This document shows, in pieces, positions 10,980 through 19,862 of a stretch of DNA of 64,000 nt. The stretch comes from Microbacterium memoriense. Its GTDB lineage: Bacteria > Actinomycetota > Actinomycetes > Actinomycetales > Microbacteriaceae. Below the pieces are notes generated by a model. It ran no database searches and was not told the DNA's origin. It was given only the letters and a program-made list of their open reading frames with translations. The stretch is taken from the NCBI RefSeq assembly GCF_025398275.1, contig NZ_JAODOR010000001.1, forward strand, positions 1 through 64,000, in the 5' to 3' direction. Made by a program: the position numbers and the translations under genes. The first letter of the stretch is position 1. Every line of letters starts with the position of its first letter.

Positions 10980-10997
10980 CTTCTGCCGCGCGGATTC

Positions 10998-12170
10998 TCA
11001 CGCGGCAAGGGGGAGCGATGCGCTCACGACCCATCCCTGGCGACGTCGTGCGGCGTCGAACGTTCCGCCGAAGACCCGGAAACGCTCGCGCAGGCGCATG
11101 ATCCCATAGCCCGAGGAGGGGAGACCGGCGGTGCTGGCGGCGGGGGAGTCGTCGGAGAACTCCAGGTGAACCCAGCCGTGCTGCACGGTGAGGGCGATGC
11201 GCACGTGCCGCGCACCCGTCGCGTGCTTGAGGACATTGGTGGAGCTTTCCCGGATCACGCGGATGAGGGCGAGCAGCGAGGCATTGGGGAGTCGGACCTC
11301 ATCCGGCATCTCGACGCTGACCGCGATGCCGGCCATCTCGAGTTCCTTGACGACCGCTCCGATCGTCGCGTCGAGGGTGTCCGGTGAGGGTAGGCGTTCG
11401 GGAGTCAGGTTCTCTTCGCCGCGCACCATGCCGAGAACTCGACGGATATCCGTGAGCGCTTGGACGGCTGCTTCCCGGATCGCTGTCTGGGAAAGGTGGC
11501 GTGTGTCGGCGTCCTGCGTCCGTTCCAGTACCGCGGCATGCAGGGCGACGATCGTGATCTCATGGGCGACGATGTCGTGCAGTTCGTCCGCGATCAGGTC
11601 ACGCTCGCGGCGCAATTGGTCGGCGAGCTCGCGTTCGTTCTCTTCGACCTGTTGGGACAGCTGGAGCCACCGGCTGTACTGCTGACGGATGGACAACCCG
11701 ATGAAGAAGCTCACGAGCCCCAGGATCAGGATGATGAACACGCCGCCCGGTTCGATCACACGTGTCGGACGAACGGCTTCGGCGATCGCCCATGCGGTGA
11801 CGGTCAAGGCGTACAGCGCCGTGAGAGGGGGACTGCACGTCGCCGAGACCAGCCCGACGACCAGAGCCATGCCGATCAGGTACTCCGTGGAGACACCGAA
11901 CACGGCAGCGATGACCATGACGCCGATGAGAGCCGCCGCGGCAAGGGGGGGACGCCAAGCGAAGAGCGCGATCGTGATGATCAGCGCGGTTCCCACGATC
12001 GCGCCGATGAGGGTCGCCGGCAATGTACTCGTCGCCCGCACGAGCGAGTCGACGATCAGAACGACGGCGATGAGGACCAGCAACACCCGACGCGCTCCTG
12101 CGCGGAGGGGTTGAAAGGTCCAAAATGGAGCGCGTACGCGTGTCCATAATGTCGATCGGTGAGCGGTCAC
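10998..12170 (-). CDS. Sensor histidine kinase, NarL/LiaS-type (HisKA_3)
   Basis: 390 aa, GTG at 12170 with CGGAGG abutting it. The N-terminal ~155 residues are almost entirely membrane helices (four to six), with no sizeable extracellular sensor loop. A short coiled coil then leads to the phospho-acceptor motif ADELHDIVAHEITI. The C-terminal ATPase domain has an N-box-like RVIRESSTNVLKHATGARH and a G-box SSGYGIMRLRERFRVFGG. It pairs with the divergent regulator at 12384. A 15-codon peptide gene ends 25 nt upstream on the same strand. Such loop-poor kinases typically sense membrane stress or a membrane-bound ligand; the signal here is unknown. Confidence 0.93.
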   Translation of the reverse strand: MTAHRSTLWTRVRAPFWTFQPLRAGARRVLLVLIAVVLIVDSLVRATSTLPATLIGAIVGTALIITIALFAWRPPLAAAALIGVMVIAAVFGVSTEYLIGMALVVGLVSATCSPPLTALYALTVTAWAIAEAVRPTRVIEPGGVFIILILGLVSFFIGLSIRQQYSRWLQLSQQVEENERELADQLRRERDLIADELHDIVAHEITIVALHAAVLERTQDADTRHLSQTAIREAAVQALTDIRRVLGMVRGEENLTPERLPSPDTLDATIGAVVKELEMAGIAVSVEMPDEVRLPNASLLALIRVIRESSTNVLKHATGARHVRIALTVQHGWVHLEFSDDSPAASTAGLPSSGYGIMRLRERFRVFGGTFDAARRRQGWVVSASLPLAA

Positions 12171-12195
12171 CCTCCGATTATCCCGTGTTGCGGGA

Positions 12196-12243
12196 TCAGC
12201 GGAAAATGCCGATCATCTTGCCAAAAATGTAGAAGATACCCAT
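12196..12243 (-). CDS. Candidate 15-aa hydrophobic micropeptide upstream of the kinase
   Basis: The minus strand has ATG at 12243, a 15-codon frame encoding MGIFYIFGKMIGIFR, and TGA at 12196-12198. Upstream sits AGGAGGTGA, a full 9-base match to the anti-Shine-Dalgarno, 5 nt before the ATG; few genes in the window have so strong a site. The peptide is hydrophobic and aromatic with only Lys9 and Arg15 charged, so it should bind membranes. It is 25 nt upstream of the kinase, in the same transcript direction and behind operator-like site A. It could be a secreted signal, a kinase-modulating membrane peptide, or a translated leader. I know of no named family for it. Confidence 0.55.
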   Translation of the reverse strand: MGIFYIFGKMIGIFR

Positions 12244-12313
12244 GAGATTCACCTCCTGCAACGTCTCGAATCGATTCTTCAAACAGACGTCCTCGGGTGC
12301 GACCGACTAATAG

Positions 12314-12340
12314 CTAGATCGCTTACGACTTTCGTCGTAG
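12314..12340. promoter_or_regulatory. Operator-like site A between kinase and regulator
   Basis: The core TACGACTTTCGTCGTA (12324-12339) is a perfect inverted repeat, TACGAC and GTCGTA around TTTC, preceded by CTAGATCGCT. It lies in the divergent gap, 81 nt from the micropeptide start and 44 nt from the regulator start, so it can serve both promoters. The near-copy at 10954-10979 supports a specific binding site, most simply for the adjacent LuxR-type regulator. Confidence 0.6.
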
Positions 12341-12383
12341 TTCCGCGTCTCGGCGATGGTTCAGGGGTTCGTATGATGGCCAC

Positions 12384-13046
12384 GTGACTGATGTGATTCG
12401 GGTGATCGTCGTGGACGATGAGTCCCTGGTGCGTGCTGCCCTGCGAGTGTTCCTCGAATCCGCCGACGGCTTCGAGGTCGCGGGTGAAGCGGCCAACGGT
12501 GCGGATGCGGTTGCCCTCGTGCGTGCCGTGCACCCGGACGTCGTGCTGATGGACGTGCAGATGCCGATAATGGACGGTATCGAAGCGACGCGCCGTCTGA
12601 CGCGCGAGTTTCCCGGGATCAAGATCGTCGCGCTGACGACGTTCTCCACCGAACGCGTCGTAGTTCCGATGCTGAGCGCCGGCGCCTCGGGATTCCTCGT
12701 GAAGGACACGTCGCCGGAGCGGATTCTGGATGCCGCCCGCTTGGCGTTCGACGGCGGGTACGTGCTGTCACCGCGCGTCGCGGAAAACCTGGTGAACTCG
12801 ATCCAGGCGAACGAACCGCCCGCGCCTCGTCAGCTCGGCCGGGACGAAGCCCTCACCGACCGTGAGCTCGAGGTCGTCGCACTCCTCGCCAAGGGCATGT
12901 CGAATGCCGAGATCGCTCAGGAACTGTTCGTGTCCGAAGCGACGGTGAAGTCACACCTCGGCCGCATCACGACCAAATGGGGAGTGCGCGACCGCATCCA
13001 GGTTCTCATCCGCGCGGCGCAGCTGCGGCTGGTCATGCTCACCTGA
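12384..13046 (+). CDS. Response regulator, NarL/FixJ family
   Basis: 220 aa, GTG start at 12384. The receiver domain has acidic pocket Asp11/Asp12, phospho-acceptor Asp57 in VVLMDVQMP, the switch Thr in ALTTF and the conserved Lys in FLVKD. A LuxR-type helix-turn-helix follows (LTDRELEVVALLAKGMSNAEIAQELFVSEATVKSHLGRI split over residues ~155-195). It is divergent from the micropeptide-kinase operon and should be phosphorylated by that kinase. The palindrome at 12324-12339 is its likely autoregulatory site. Confidence 0.95.
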   Translation: MTDVIRVIVVDDESLVRAALRVFLESADGFEVAGEAANGADAVALVRAVHPDVVLMDVQMPIMDGIEATRRLTREFPGIKIVALTTFSTERVVVPMLSAGASGFLVKDTSPERILDAARLAFDGGYVLSPRVAENLVNSIQANEPPAPRQLGRDEALTDRELEVVALLAKGMSNAEIAQELFVSEATVKSHLGRITTKWGVRDRIQVLIRAAQLRLVMLT

Positions 13047-13061
13047 GCGAAGCGCGCGCCC

Positions 13062-15518
13062 TCAGGAGATCGCGGTACCGATCGCGCCGATCACGGCGTC
13101 GAACGGCGTTCCGGATGCGTCGCGCTTCGCGCCGGCATCCGGAAGCTGGCGCACGGCTCCGTCGGCGCCCACCGCGCGGGGCTCGCTCCCGACCCACGCG
13201 AGCGTCAGGGTGTCTTCGCCCTTCAGGAAGCGGTGGGCTCGTACGCCGCCGGTCGCGCGCCCCTTCGCGGGGAACTCATCGAACGTCGACACCTTCCCGC
13301 TGCCGGCGTCTGTGCCCGCCAGAGCGCCGGTGGCGCCCGCCACCGTCACGACGACGGCATCCGTGGGATCGGTGACGACACGGAACGAGACGACGCGCTC
13401 ACCGGGTGTGAGGCGGATACCGGCCATTCCGCCGGCGGACTTGCCCTGGGGCCTGACCGCATCGGCACTGAAACGCAGGAGTTGCGCGTCGCTGGACACG
13501 AAGACCAACTCGGCATCGTCTCCGGCCGGTGCCGCGCCGACGACACGGTCTCCGGGCTTGAGAGCGATGATCTCGACCTCCGGCTTACCCGGGGCCAGCT
13601 CCGTGGTCGAAACTCGCTTGACGACGCCCTGGAGGGTTCCCAGGGCCACCGGCTCCGTCGCGTCGAGCGCCACGATCGTCACGACGTGCTCGGGGCCACT
13701 CAGCCCCAGGTACTGATCGGCTTTCGTTCCGGCTGCCACCTGGACGGAGTTCGCGGGCACGGAGGGGAGATCGACGGGGGAGAAGCGCACAAGACGCCCC
13801 GCGCTCGTCACCGCGCCGAGGGATCCCCTCGTGGTCGAATCGACCGCGGCGAGGATCGCATCGTGCTTGGACCGCCGTGTCGGCGGCACGAGGCCCCCGC
13901 CCAGGATGTCGACCGCCAGCTCGGCGCGCACCATCCGCCCCGTGGCGGACAGGAAGACACGGCAGGGCGCGTCGGCGATCTGGAGATCCGCGGGTGCCGC
14001 CGAGCGGGAGCGCGGCGCGACGGGGCCGCCGTTGAGGAGCAGCGTGCGGCGCGGCGTCCCGTACGCCTCGGCCGCGGCATCCAGTTCGCGCGCCACCTGC
14101 GACCGCAGCAGCGCATCGCTGCCGAGGAGCTCCTCCAACTGCGCGATTTCGGCGAGGAGGGTGGCCCGCTCACTTTCGAGCTCGATGCGCGAGAACTTCG
14201 TGAGGCGCCGCAGGCGGAGTTCGAGAATGTACTCGGCTTGGAGCTGGGTCAATTCGAAGACATCGATCAGCCGCGTCCGCGCTTGCTCCCCGTCATCCGA
14301 GCCGCGGATGACCTGAATGACCTCATCGATGTCGAGGATCGCGATCAGCAGACCCTCCACGAGGTGGAGCCGCTCTTGGCGCCGCGCCAGCCGATACCGA
14401 CTGCGGCGCGTCACGACCTGCAGGCGATGATCGAGATAGACCCGGAGCATCTCTTTGAGGCCGAGCGTCTGGGGTTGACCGTCGACGAGGGCGACGTTGT
14501 TGATGCCGAAGGAGTCCTCGAGCGGCGTCAAGCGGTACAGCTGCTCGAGCACGGCGTTCGGATCGAAACCGGTCTTGATGCCGATCACGAGTCGAAGGCC
14601 GTGGTTGCGGTCCGTGAGATCGACGACGTCGGCGATGCCGGTCAGCTTCTTCGCGTTGACGGCATCCTTGATCTTCTCGATCACTCGCTCCGGCCCGACC
14701 ATGTACGGCAGCTCGGTGACCACGAGGCCGGTTCGGCGGGGTCCCAGCGACTCGATCGAGACCTTCCCGCGCGTCCGGAACGTGCCGCGACCGGACGCGT
14801 AGGCGTCCTTGATCCCGTCGAGCCCGACGATGACTCCGCCGCCCGGAAGGTCCGGCCCCGGGACGAACTCCATGAGCTCGGGCAACGTCGCGTCCGGGTG
14901 TTCGAGCAGGTGGATGGCCGCCGCGACGACCTCGATGAGGTTGTGCGGCGCCATGTTCGTGGCCATACCCACCGCGATGCCGGTCGCGCCATTGACGAGG
15001 AGATTGGGGAACGCGGCCGGGAGGACGTCCGGCTGCTGGAACTGACCGTCGTAGTTCGGGACGAAGTTGACGACGTCCTCGTCGAGATTCTCGGTCAACG
15101 CCATCGCCGCCGGCGCGAGTCGCGCCTCGGTGTAGCGCGCCGCCGCAGGTCCGTCGTCGAGAGAGCCGAAGTTGCCGTGGCCGTCGACGAGCGGGACGCG
15201 CAGAGCGAAGTCCTGGGCGAGGCGCACGAGGGTGTCGTAGATGGCGGTGTCGCCGTGCGGATGGAGCTTTCCCATCACCTCACCGACGACGCGGGCGCTC
15301 TTGACGTGCCCCCGATCGGGTCGGAGTCCCATATCGGCCATCTGGTACAGGATCCGACGCTGGACCGGTTTGAGACCATCGCGCGCGTCGGGGAGTGCGC
15401 GCGAGTAGATGACCGAATACGCGTACTCGAGGAACGACTCCTCCATCTCGGCCGAGACGTCGACATCTTCGATGCGGCCGTGGTCTGCAGGGATCGATTC
15501 GGTGCGCGAAGCTGCCAT
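13062..15518 (-). CDS. parC: DNA topoisomerase IV subunit A
   Basis: About 818 aa from ATG at 15518 (GGAGGAA a little upstream). The breakage-reunion domain is complete: the quinolone-resistance region after RDGLKPVQRRIL, HPHGDTAIYD, and the catalytic Tyr in AAARYTEARLAP. Then come the coiled-coil tower and a C-terminal beta-pinwheel. I see no GyrA-box (QRRGGKG-type) motif, which together with parE 2.3 kb away supports ParC over GyrA. It is convergent with the response regulator gene, only 15 nt apart. Confidence 0.92.
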   Translation of the reverse strand: MAASRTESIPADHGRIEDVDVSAEMEESFLEYAYSVIYSRALPDARDGLKPVQRRILYQMADMGLRPDRGHVKSARVVGEVMGKLHPHGDTAIYDTLVRLAQDFALRVPLVDGHGNFGSLDDGPAAARYTEARLAPAAMALTENLDEDVVNFVPNYDGQFQQPDVLPAAFPNLLVNGATGIAVGMATNMAPHNLIEVVAAAIHLLEHPDATLPELMEFVPGPDLPGGGVIVGLDGIKDAYASGRGTFRTRGKVSIESLGPRRTGLVVTELPYMVGPERVIEKIKDAVNAKKLTGIADVVDLTDRNHGLRLVIGIKTGFDPNAVLEQLYRLTPLEDSFGINNVALVDGQPQTLGLKEMLRVYLDHRLQVVTRRSRYRLARRQERLHLVEGLLIAILDIDEVIQVIRGSDDGEQARTRLIDVFELTQLQAEYILELRLRRLTKFSRIELESERATLLAEIAQLEELLGSDALLRSQVARELDAAAEAYGTPRRTLLLNGGPVAPRSRSAAPADLQIADAPCRVFLSATGRMVRAELAVDILGGGLVPPTRRSKHDAILAAVDSTTRGSLGAVTSAGRLVRFSPVDLPSVPANSVQVAAGTKADQYLGLSGPEHVVTIVALDATEPVALGTLQGVVKRVSTTELAPGKPEVEIIALKPGDRVVGAAPAGDDAELVFVSSDAQLLRFSADAVRPQGKSAGGMAGIRLTPGERVVSFRVVTDPTDAVVVTVAGATGALAGTDAGSGKVSTFDEFPAKGRATGGVRAHRFLKGEDTLTLAWVGSEPRAVGADGAVRQLPDAGAKRDASGTPFDAVIGAIGTAIS

Positions 15519-15580
15519 GGATCTTCGGGTTCCTCCGGTGACGGGAAGGGGGCCGTCCGCCATATGCGAGACTGGCCCCG

Positions 15581-16714
15581 ATGTCACTCAGCCTACCCGC
15601 GGACCCGCTGTCAGCCCGGAGCCTCACCGGTGTCCTGCCGCAGTTGCTGGGCTCGATGACCGGTACGCCGGGCTGGTTTCCCGAGGCGCGGTCGGCGATC
15701 GTGGTGATGGTCGACGGTCTCGGTCGGGCCAACCTGTCCGCGCGAGCCGGGCACGCCCGGTTCCTCACCACGCGGATGGCGAAGAAGGATGCCGCCCGCA
15801 CTGTTTTCCCGTCGACCACGGCGTCGGCGCTCACCAGCCTCCTCACCGGTGAGAGCCCCGGTATCCATGGGATCGTCGGCTACAGCGTGCGGGTGCCGGG
15901 CGCCGGGCGCGCCGTCAACCAGCTGCAGGGGTGGGAGACCGATGGGCTCGACCCCGAGAGCTGGCAACGCAGCGAGCCGCTGTTGGCACGCGAAGCGGCC
16001 GCCGGTCGCCCCTGCTTCGTCGTGTCGAAGCCCTCGTACGCCGCGACCGGCTTCACCCGGGCGATTCAGCGGGGTGCCACCTTCGTCGGCGTCACGGCGC
16101 CGGCAGAGCGCCTTTCGGAAGCCGCGCGCATCGCCGCGCGACACCCGGGTGCGCTGATCTACGTCTATCTGTCCGAGATGGATGCCACCGGCCACACCTA
16201 CGGGTGGGAGAGTGACCGCTGGCTGTCGAAGTTGGAGACGTTGGATGGGGACGTCCAGAGGTTCGACGAGGCGCTGCAGAACGGAGTGGGGGCTGTTCTC
16301 ACGGCCGACCACGGCATGATCGATGTCCCGGCCCACCGTCAGGTGCTTCTCGGCGCTGACGATCCGTTGCTCACCGATGTCGCCGTGATCGCGGGGGAAC
16401 CGCGCATGCTGCATCTGTACGCCGCCGAGGGAGGCGCCGACGGCGTCCTGGAGCGGTGGCGCGTGGCCGAGGGAGAACGCGCGTGGGTCATGTCACGCGA
16501 TGAGGCCATCAGCGCGGGGTTGTTCGGCCCGGATGTGGCGCTAGACGTCGCACCTCGAATCGGCGACGTCCTCGTCGCGGCACGGTCCGGGGTCGCGTAC
16601 TACGACGACCGTGTGGCGGACAAGAGGCCGCAACGGATGATCGGGCAACACGGCTCGCTCACCGATCAGGAGCGCATCGTGCCGTTGATCCGCTTGGGTG
16701 CCTTCGCGCGCTGA
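15581..16714 (+). CDS. Alkaline phosphatase/nucleotide pyrophosphatase family protein
   Basis: 377 aa. Type I phosphodiesterase fold: metal-ligand Asp in IVVMVDGLGRANL, nucleophile Thr in TVFPSTTASALTSLLTG, then DATGHTYGWESDRW and LTADHGMIDVP supplying the remaining Asp/His ligands. No signal peptide, so probably cytoplasmic. It likely hydrolyses a phosphodiester or pyrophosphate bond, with unknown substrate. Divergent from parC with 62 nt between the chosen starts. Confidence 0.88.
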   Translation: MSLSLPADPLSARSLTGVLPQLLGSMTGTPGWFPEARSAIVVMVDGLGRANLSARAGHARFLTTRMAKKDAARTVFPSTTASALTSLLTGESPGIHGIVGYSVRVPGAGRAVNQLQGWETDGLDPESWQRSEPLLAREAAAGRPCFVVSKPSYAATGFTRAIQRGATFVGVTAPAERLSEAARIAARHPGALIYVYLSEMDATGHTYGWESDRWLSKLETLDGDVQRFDEALQNGVGAVLTADHGMIDVPAHRQVLLGADDPLLTDVAVIAGEPRMLHLYAAEGGADGVLERWRVAEGERAWVMSRDEAISAGLFGPDVALDVAPRIGDVLVAARSGVAYYDDRVADKRPQRMIGQHGSLTDQERIVPLIRLGAFAR

Positions 16715-16743
16715 GACCGCTCAGGAATCGCCCGGCGTGGGGT

Positions 16744-17769
16744 TCAGGAACCGTCTTCGGTGCGCGCACCGAAGACGATCTCATCCCAAGAGGGCATCGA
16801 CGTGCGACCCTTGCGGCGGGAGTTGTCGCTGATGACCGTGTCGTCGATGTCGGACACGTCATCGTTCTCACGTCGCGCGTCGTCGTACCCGGGCTCCAAT
16901 GCGTCGAACAAGGCGACCGGGCTCTGCGTCGGACGTGCGTCCGGCTCGTCCCCGGGCATCGACTCGCGCTGACCGCGACGTCGGCGCAGCGCCTCGAGGA
17001 GGTCGGCGGTCTCGGCGGAGGTCACGGCGCCGTCGGGCGCTCGCTTGATGGCGGCTTCTTGAACGGCCGCGGTGACGGGCACGCGCACCTCGGGCGAGGC
17101 GATGTCGGCGTCGGGCTCGACGCGCCTCGGGCCGAATGCTCCGCTGTCGAAGCGCGATGCATCCTTCAACGGCGACGAGTCGAGAGCGCGCAGACGCGGA
17201 ATCAATCCTTCGGGGAGAGAGCCCTGTCGGGACAGTTGGGTCGCATCGGCGTTCAGGGGAGCAAGCGCGCTGCGACGCGGATCGAAACTCCAGCGGGCAT
17301 CATGGCCGACCTCGTTCGACGTGAACTCCAGCTTGACGATCCAACCGGTCTCTTCGCGCCAGCTGGTCCACCGCTCACCGACGGCGCCTGCCTCAGCGAG
17401 CTTCGCGCGCACGGCGGTGCCGAACGTGGGCTGCGCGTCGGGGTCGAGTTCGCCACCGATCAGCACGGGAACAGCCAGGGCCTGGCCGACGATGTGCTCA
17501 CGCTCCGCCAAGACGGGACGTTCGTACCGCTGGACGTCATCCAGGCGCGCACCGAGAAGCTCGGCAACCTCTTCGGCCGACAGGCCGGAGCGGATGTGGG
17601 CTTGGATCTCGCGGGGATTCGCGCGGACGGCGCGCGGCTCTGCATCGCGCTGCAGGCGGCGCAAGTGCGCGCGCAACGTCTCGTCCGCGGGCAACGCGAA
17701 CCGTTCACCCGACTCGGTCGCGAGAACGAGAACGCCCTCTTCGGTCCCGATGAGTTTGAGCTGCTCCAT
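16744..17769 (-). CDS. sepH: Septation protein SepH (DUF3071)
   Basis: 341 aa from ATG at 17769 with GGAGGTG upstream. The N-terminal DUF3071 domain (MEQLKLIGTEEGVLVLATESG onward) includes the helix-turn-helix-like REIQAHIRSGLSAEEVAELLG. The C-terminal half is disordered and charged and ends in a conserved-looking tail (MPSWDEIVFGARTED). SepH stimulates FtsZ assembly in Streptomyces and mycobacteria. The gene is convergent with the phosphatase gene, and its last codons form a 26-bp palindrome. Confidence 0.9.
   Translation of the reverse strand: MEQLKLIGTEEGVLVLATESGERFALPADETLRAHLRRLQRDAEPRAVRANPREIQAHIRSGLSAEEVAELLGARLDDVQRYERPVLAEREHIVGQALAVPVLIGGELDPDAQPTFGTAVRAKLAEAGAVGERWTSWREETGWIVKLEFTSNEVGHDARWSFDPRRSALAPLNADATQLSRQGSLPEGLIPRLRALDSSPLKDASRFDSGAFGPRRVEPDADIASPEVRVPVTAAVQEAAIKRAPDGAVTSAETADLLEALRRRRGQRESMPGDEPDARPTQSPVALFDALEPGYDDARRENDDVSDIDDTVISDNSRRKGRTSMPSWDEIVFGARTEDGS
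16752..16777. terminator. 26-bp perfect palindrome inside the sepH 3' end
   Basis: CGTCTTCGGTGCG is followed immediately by its reverse complement CGCACCGAAGACG. It encodes the last residues of SepH and sits 38 nt past the stop of the convergent phosphatase gene. It is well placed to act as a shared bidirectional terminator embedded in coding sequence. Confidence 0.5.
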
Positions 17770-18021
17770 GCGAAACACACCTCCAGTTCCGTGCGTGTGG
17801 GCCCATGGTGTCACAGGGCTCAGCCGCATCCGGGAATATCGTGGGCGCGCCGCGAGTTCCTGCTTTCGCACCCGCCGGATGACGGCGGTCGCCTCCTGGC
17901 ATTTGCGAAAAGCTGGGAGGTCGTGCAAACTATCGCCGCCCGACTGGGTCGAGAACTCTCATCGACTCTGGACCCAGTGGACCGGCAACAGGCACCTTCT
18001 GGAAGTTGAGACGTTTCGAGC

Positions 18022-18315
18022 ATGGCTACCGATTACGACGCCCCCCGCAAGACCGACGACGACAGCGAGTCGATCGAGGCCCTCAAGGAGCGCGTGCCGG
18101 ACAAGCTCTCCGGCACAGTCGGCGATGAAGACGCCGACAACCCCTCGGGCTTCGAGCTACCCGGTGCAGACCTGTCCGATCTGGAGCTGGATGTCGTCGT
18201 GCTCCCGCCCCAGGAAGACGAGTTCACCTGCAGCGAATGCTTCCTCGTGAAGCACCGCACCCAGATCGACCACGATTCGGCTCACGGCGCCGTCTGTCTC
18301 GAGTGCGCGGCCTGA
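18022..18315 (+). CDS. DUF4193 family protein
   Basis: 97 aa, start ATG at 18022. An acidic, Asp/Glu-rich N-terminus (including SGFELPGADLSDLELDV) precedes a C-terminal TCSECFLVKHR...VCLECA zinc-ribbon pair. The whole sequence matches the actinobacterial DUF4193 family, a highly conserved small protein of unknown function. Divergent from sepH. Confidence 0.93.
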   Translation: MATDYDAPRKTDDDSESIEALKERVPDKLSGTVGDEDADNPSGFELPGADLSDLELDVVVLPPQEDEFTCSECFLVKHRTQIDHDSAHGAVCLECAA

Positions 18316-18333
18316 CACGCCGCTGAACGCGCG

Positions 18334-18819
18334 TCAGGCGCGCTGAGCGCGTCGGATCGCCGCGACGACCCGGTCCGGTGTGCGAGTGGAGAACACCCAT
18401 TCGGACGCCGGATCACGGTCATCGCGGATCTCCGCCCGAACGATCCCGTCGACACCGGGCCGCAGAAGATGCCAGGCATCGCGGTGGAGTCCCGGCCCGC
18501 GCGCCTCTTTGGCCTCCTCGCCGGTCAGCGCAACCAGATCACCGAGGAGTGCCACGGGGATGTGCGCGCGTCCGACCCGGAGTTCACCGTCCCGGACCGC
18601 GACCACGGGGGACGACGCGACGAGCGTGACGATCAACACCGTGGCCACGCCGAGGCCCGCCAGAAGCGCCACGGTGGCATCGAGTGGCACGAATACGAGG
18701 CCGACCATCGGAGCGGCGACGGCGGCGCTGAGCAGTGCCCACAGAGATGGGCTGAGTCGCTCGCGGTAATCGCCGGACAGGGCGCGCGAACGGGCGGCGG
18801 TGGCAGTCGAGTTGTGCAT
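18334..18819 (-). CDS. DUF3093 family membrane protein
   Basis: 161 aa from ATG at 18819 (GAGGG close upstream). Two adjacent transmembrane helices at about residues 25-75 are followed by a cytoplasmic domain with REL-type motifs (VRDGELRVGRAHIPV, GPGLHRDAWHLLRPGVDG), matching DUF3093. Function unknown. Divergent from dut, 12 nt apart, so promoters must overlap the coding ends or transcripts may be leaderless. Confidence 0.88.
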   Translation of the reverse strand: MHNSTATAARSRALSGDYRERLSPSLWALLSAAVAAPMVGLVFVPLDATVALLAGLGVATVLIVTLVASSPVVAVRDGELRVGRAHIPVALLGDLVALTGEEAKEARGPGLHRDAWHLLRPGVDGIVRAEIRDDRDPASEWVFSTRTPDRVVAAIRRAQRA

Positions 18820-18831
18820 TACCCTCGTGGA

Positions 18832-19281
18832 GTGATCGATTCCGTGGACGTACCCATTATCGCTTCGCACATCCCCGCTTACGCCCACCCCGGTGATGCG
18901 GGCGCCGATCTTGTGGCTGCGGAGGCTGTGCGTCTCGAGCCCGGGCAGCGCGCTCTCGTCGGTACGGGCGTGCGGCTGGCGCTTCCCGACGGCTATGTCG
19001 CCTTCGTCGTTCCGCGCAGCGGCCTGGCCGCCAAGCACGGCATCACGATCGTCAACGCGCCGGGGACGGTCGATTCCGGCTATCGAGGCGAAATCAAGGT
19101 CTCCCTGCTGAATACCGACAGCTCCGAGGCCTACGATGTCGCGGTGGGTGACCGAATCGCGCAGGTGATCATCATGCCCGTTCCGCGCACCCGCTTCGTC
19201 CCGGTGGACGAGCTGCCCGACAGTACGCGCGGCGACGCCGGGTTCGGATCCACGGGCTATCAGACAGGAGCGACGTCATGA
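18832..19281 (+). CDS. dut: dUTP diphosphatase
   Basis: 149 aa from GTG at 18832. All five dUTPase motifs are present: DAGADL, PRSGLAAKHGI, NAPGTVDSGYRGEI, RIAQVIIMP and the glycine-rich RGDAGFGSTG tail. The trimeric enzyme hydrolyses dUTP to dUMP, keeping uracil out of DNA. Its stop overlaps the DUF3710 start by 4 nt, and the order dut-DUF3710-DUF3159 is typical of Actinobacteria. Confidence 0.97.
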   Translation: MIDSVDVPIIASHIPAYAHPGDAGADLVAAEAVRLEPGQRALVGTGVRLALPDGYVAFVVPRSGLAAKHGITIVNAPGTVDSGYRGEIKVSLLNTDSSEAYDVAVGDRIAQVIIMPVPRTRFVPVDELPDSTRGDAGFGSTGYQTGATS

Positions 19282-19862
19282 GCGACGAGCTGCAGAACAT
19301 CGCTGCGCGGGAAGACCGCGCCACGACCGGACCGTTCGACGAGTCCGAAGCCAACCCCGTTCGGCCCTACATCGACTTGGGCGGGATCAAGGTTCTGCCG
19401 CGGGAAGGTCTGAATCTTCGACTCGAGGTCGAAGAACAGACCAAGCGCATCGTCGCGGTCGGCTTGGACTTCGCCGATTCGACCCTCCAGGTGCAGCCGT
19501 TCGCGGCTCCGCGCACGACCGGGCTGTGGCAGGAGACGCGACAGCAGATCCGCGAGCAGATCCGCCAGCAGGGCGGTCGTGTCGAAGAGCGCGAAGGGCC
19601 GTTGGGTCCCGAGCTTCTCGCGGAGGTGCCGGTGGCCGGCGTCGACGGCGCAGCGGGGAAGCGTCTCGCACGTTTCATCGGCGTCGACGGACCCCGCTGG
19701 TTCCTGCGCGGAGTCGTCGGCGGTGCCGCGACGAGTGATGTGGATGCCGCGGCCGCCGTCGAGGACCTCTTCCGCTCGATCGTCGTCGTGCGAGGCGGGT
19801 CGCCTATGCCTCCGCGCGACCTCATCCCGTTGAAGATGCCTGCGGCACCCGGAACGGCATGA
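19278..19862 (+). CDS. DUF3710 family protein
   Basis: 194 aa, ATGA overlap with dut. Soluble, with DUF3710 features (RPYIDLGGIKVLPREGLNLRLEV, RFIGVDGPRWFLRGVVGG). Function unknown, but it is conserved next to dut and a DUF3159 membrane protein, so a shared role in nucleotide or envelope biology is only a guess. Overlaps the next gene by 4 nt. Confidence 0.93.
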   Translation: MSDELQNIAAREDRATTGPFDESEANPVRPYIDLGGIKVLPREGLNLRLEVEEQTKRIVAVGLDFADSTLQVQPFAAPRTTGLWQETRQQIREQIRQQGGRVEEREGPLGPELLAEVPVAGVDGAAGKRLARFIGVDGPRWFLRGVVGGAATSDVDAAAAVEDLFRSIVVVRGGSPMPPRDLIPLKMPAAPGTA

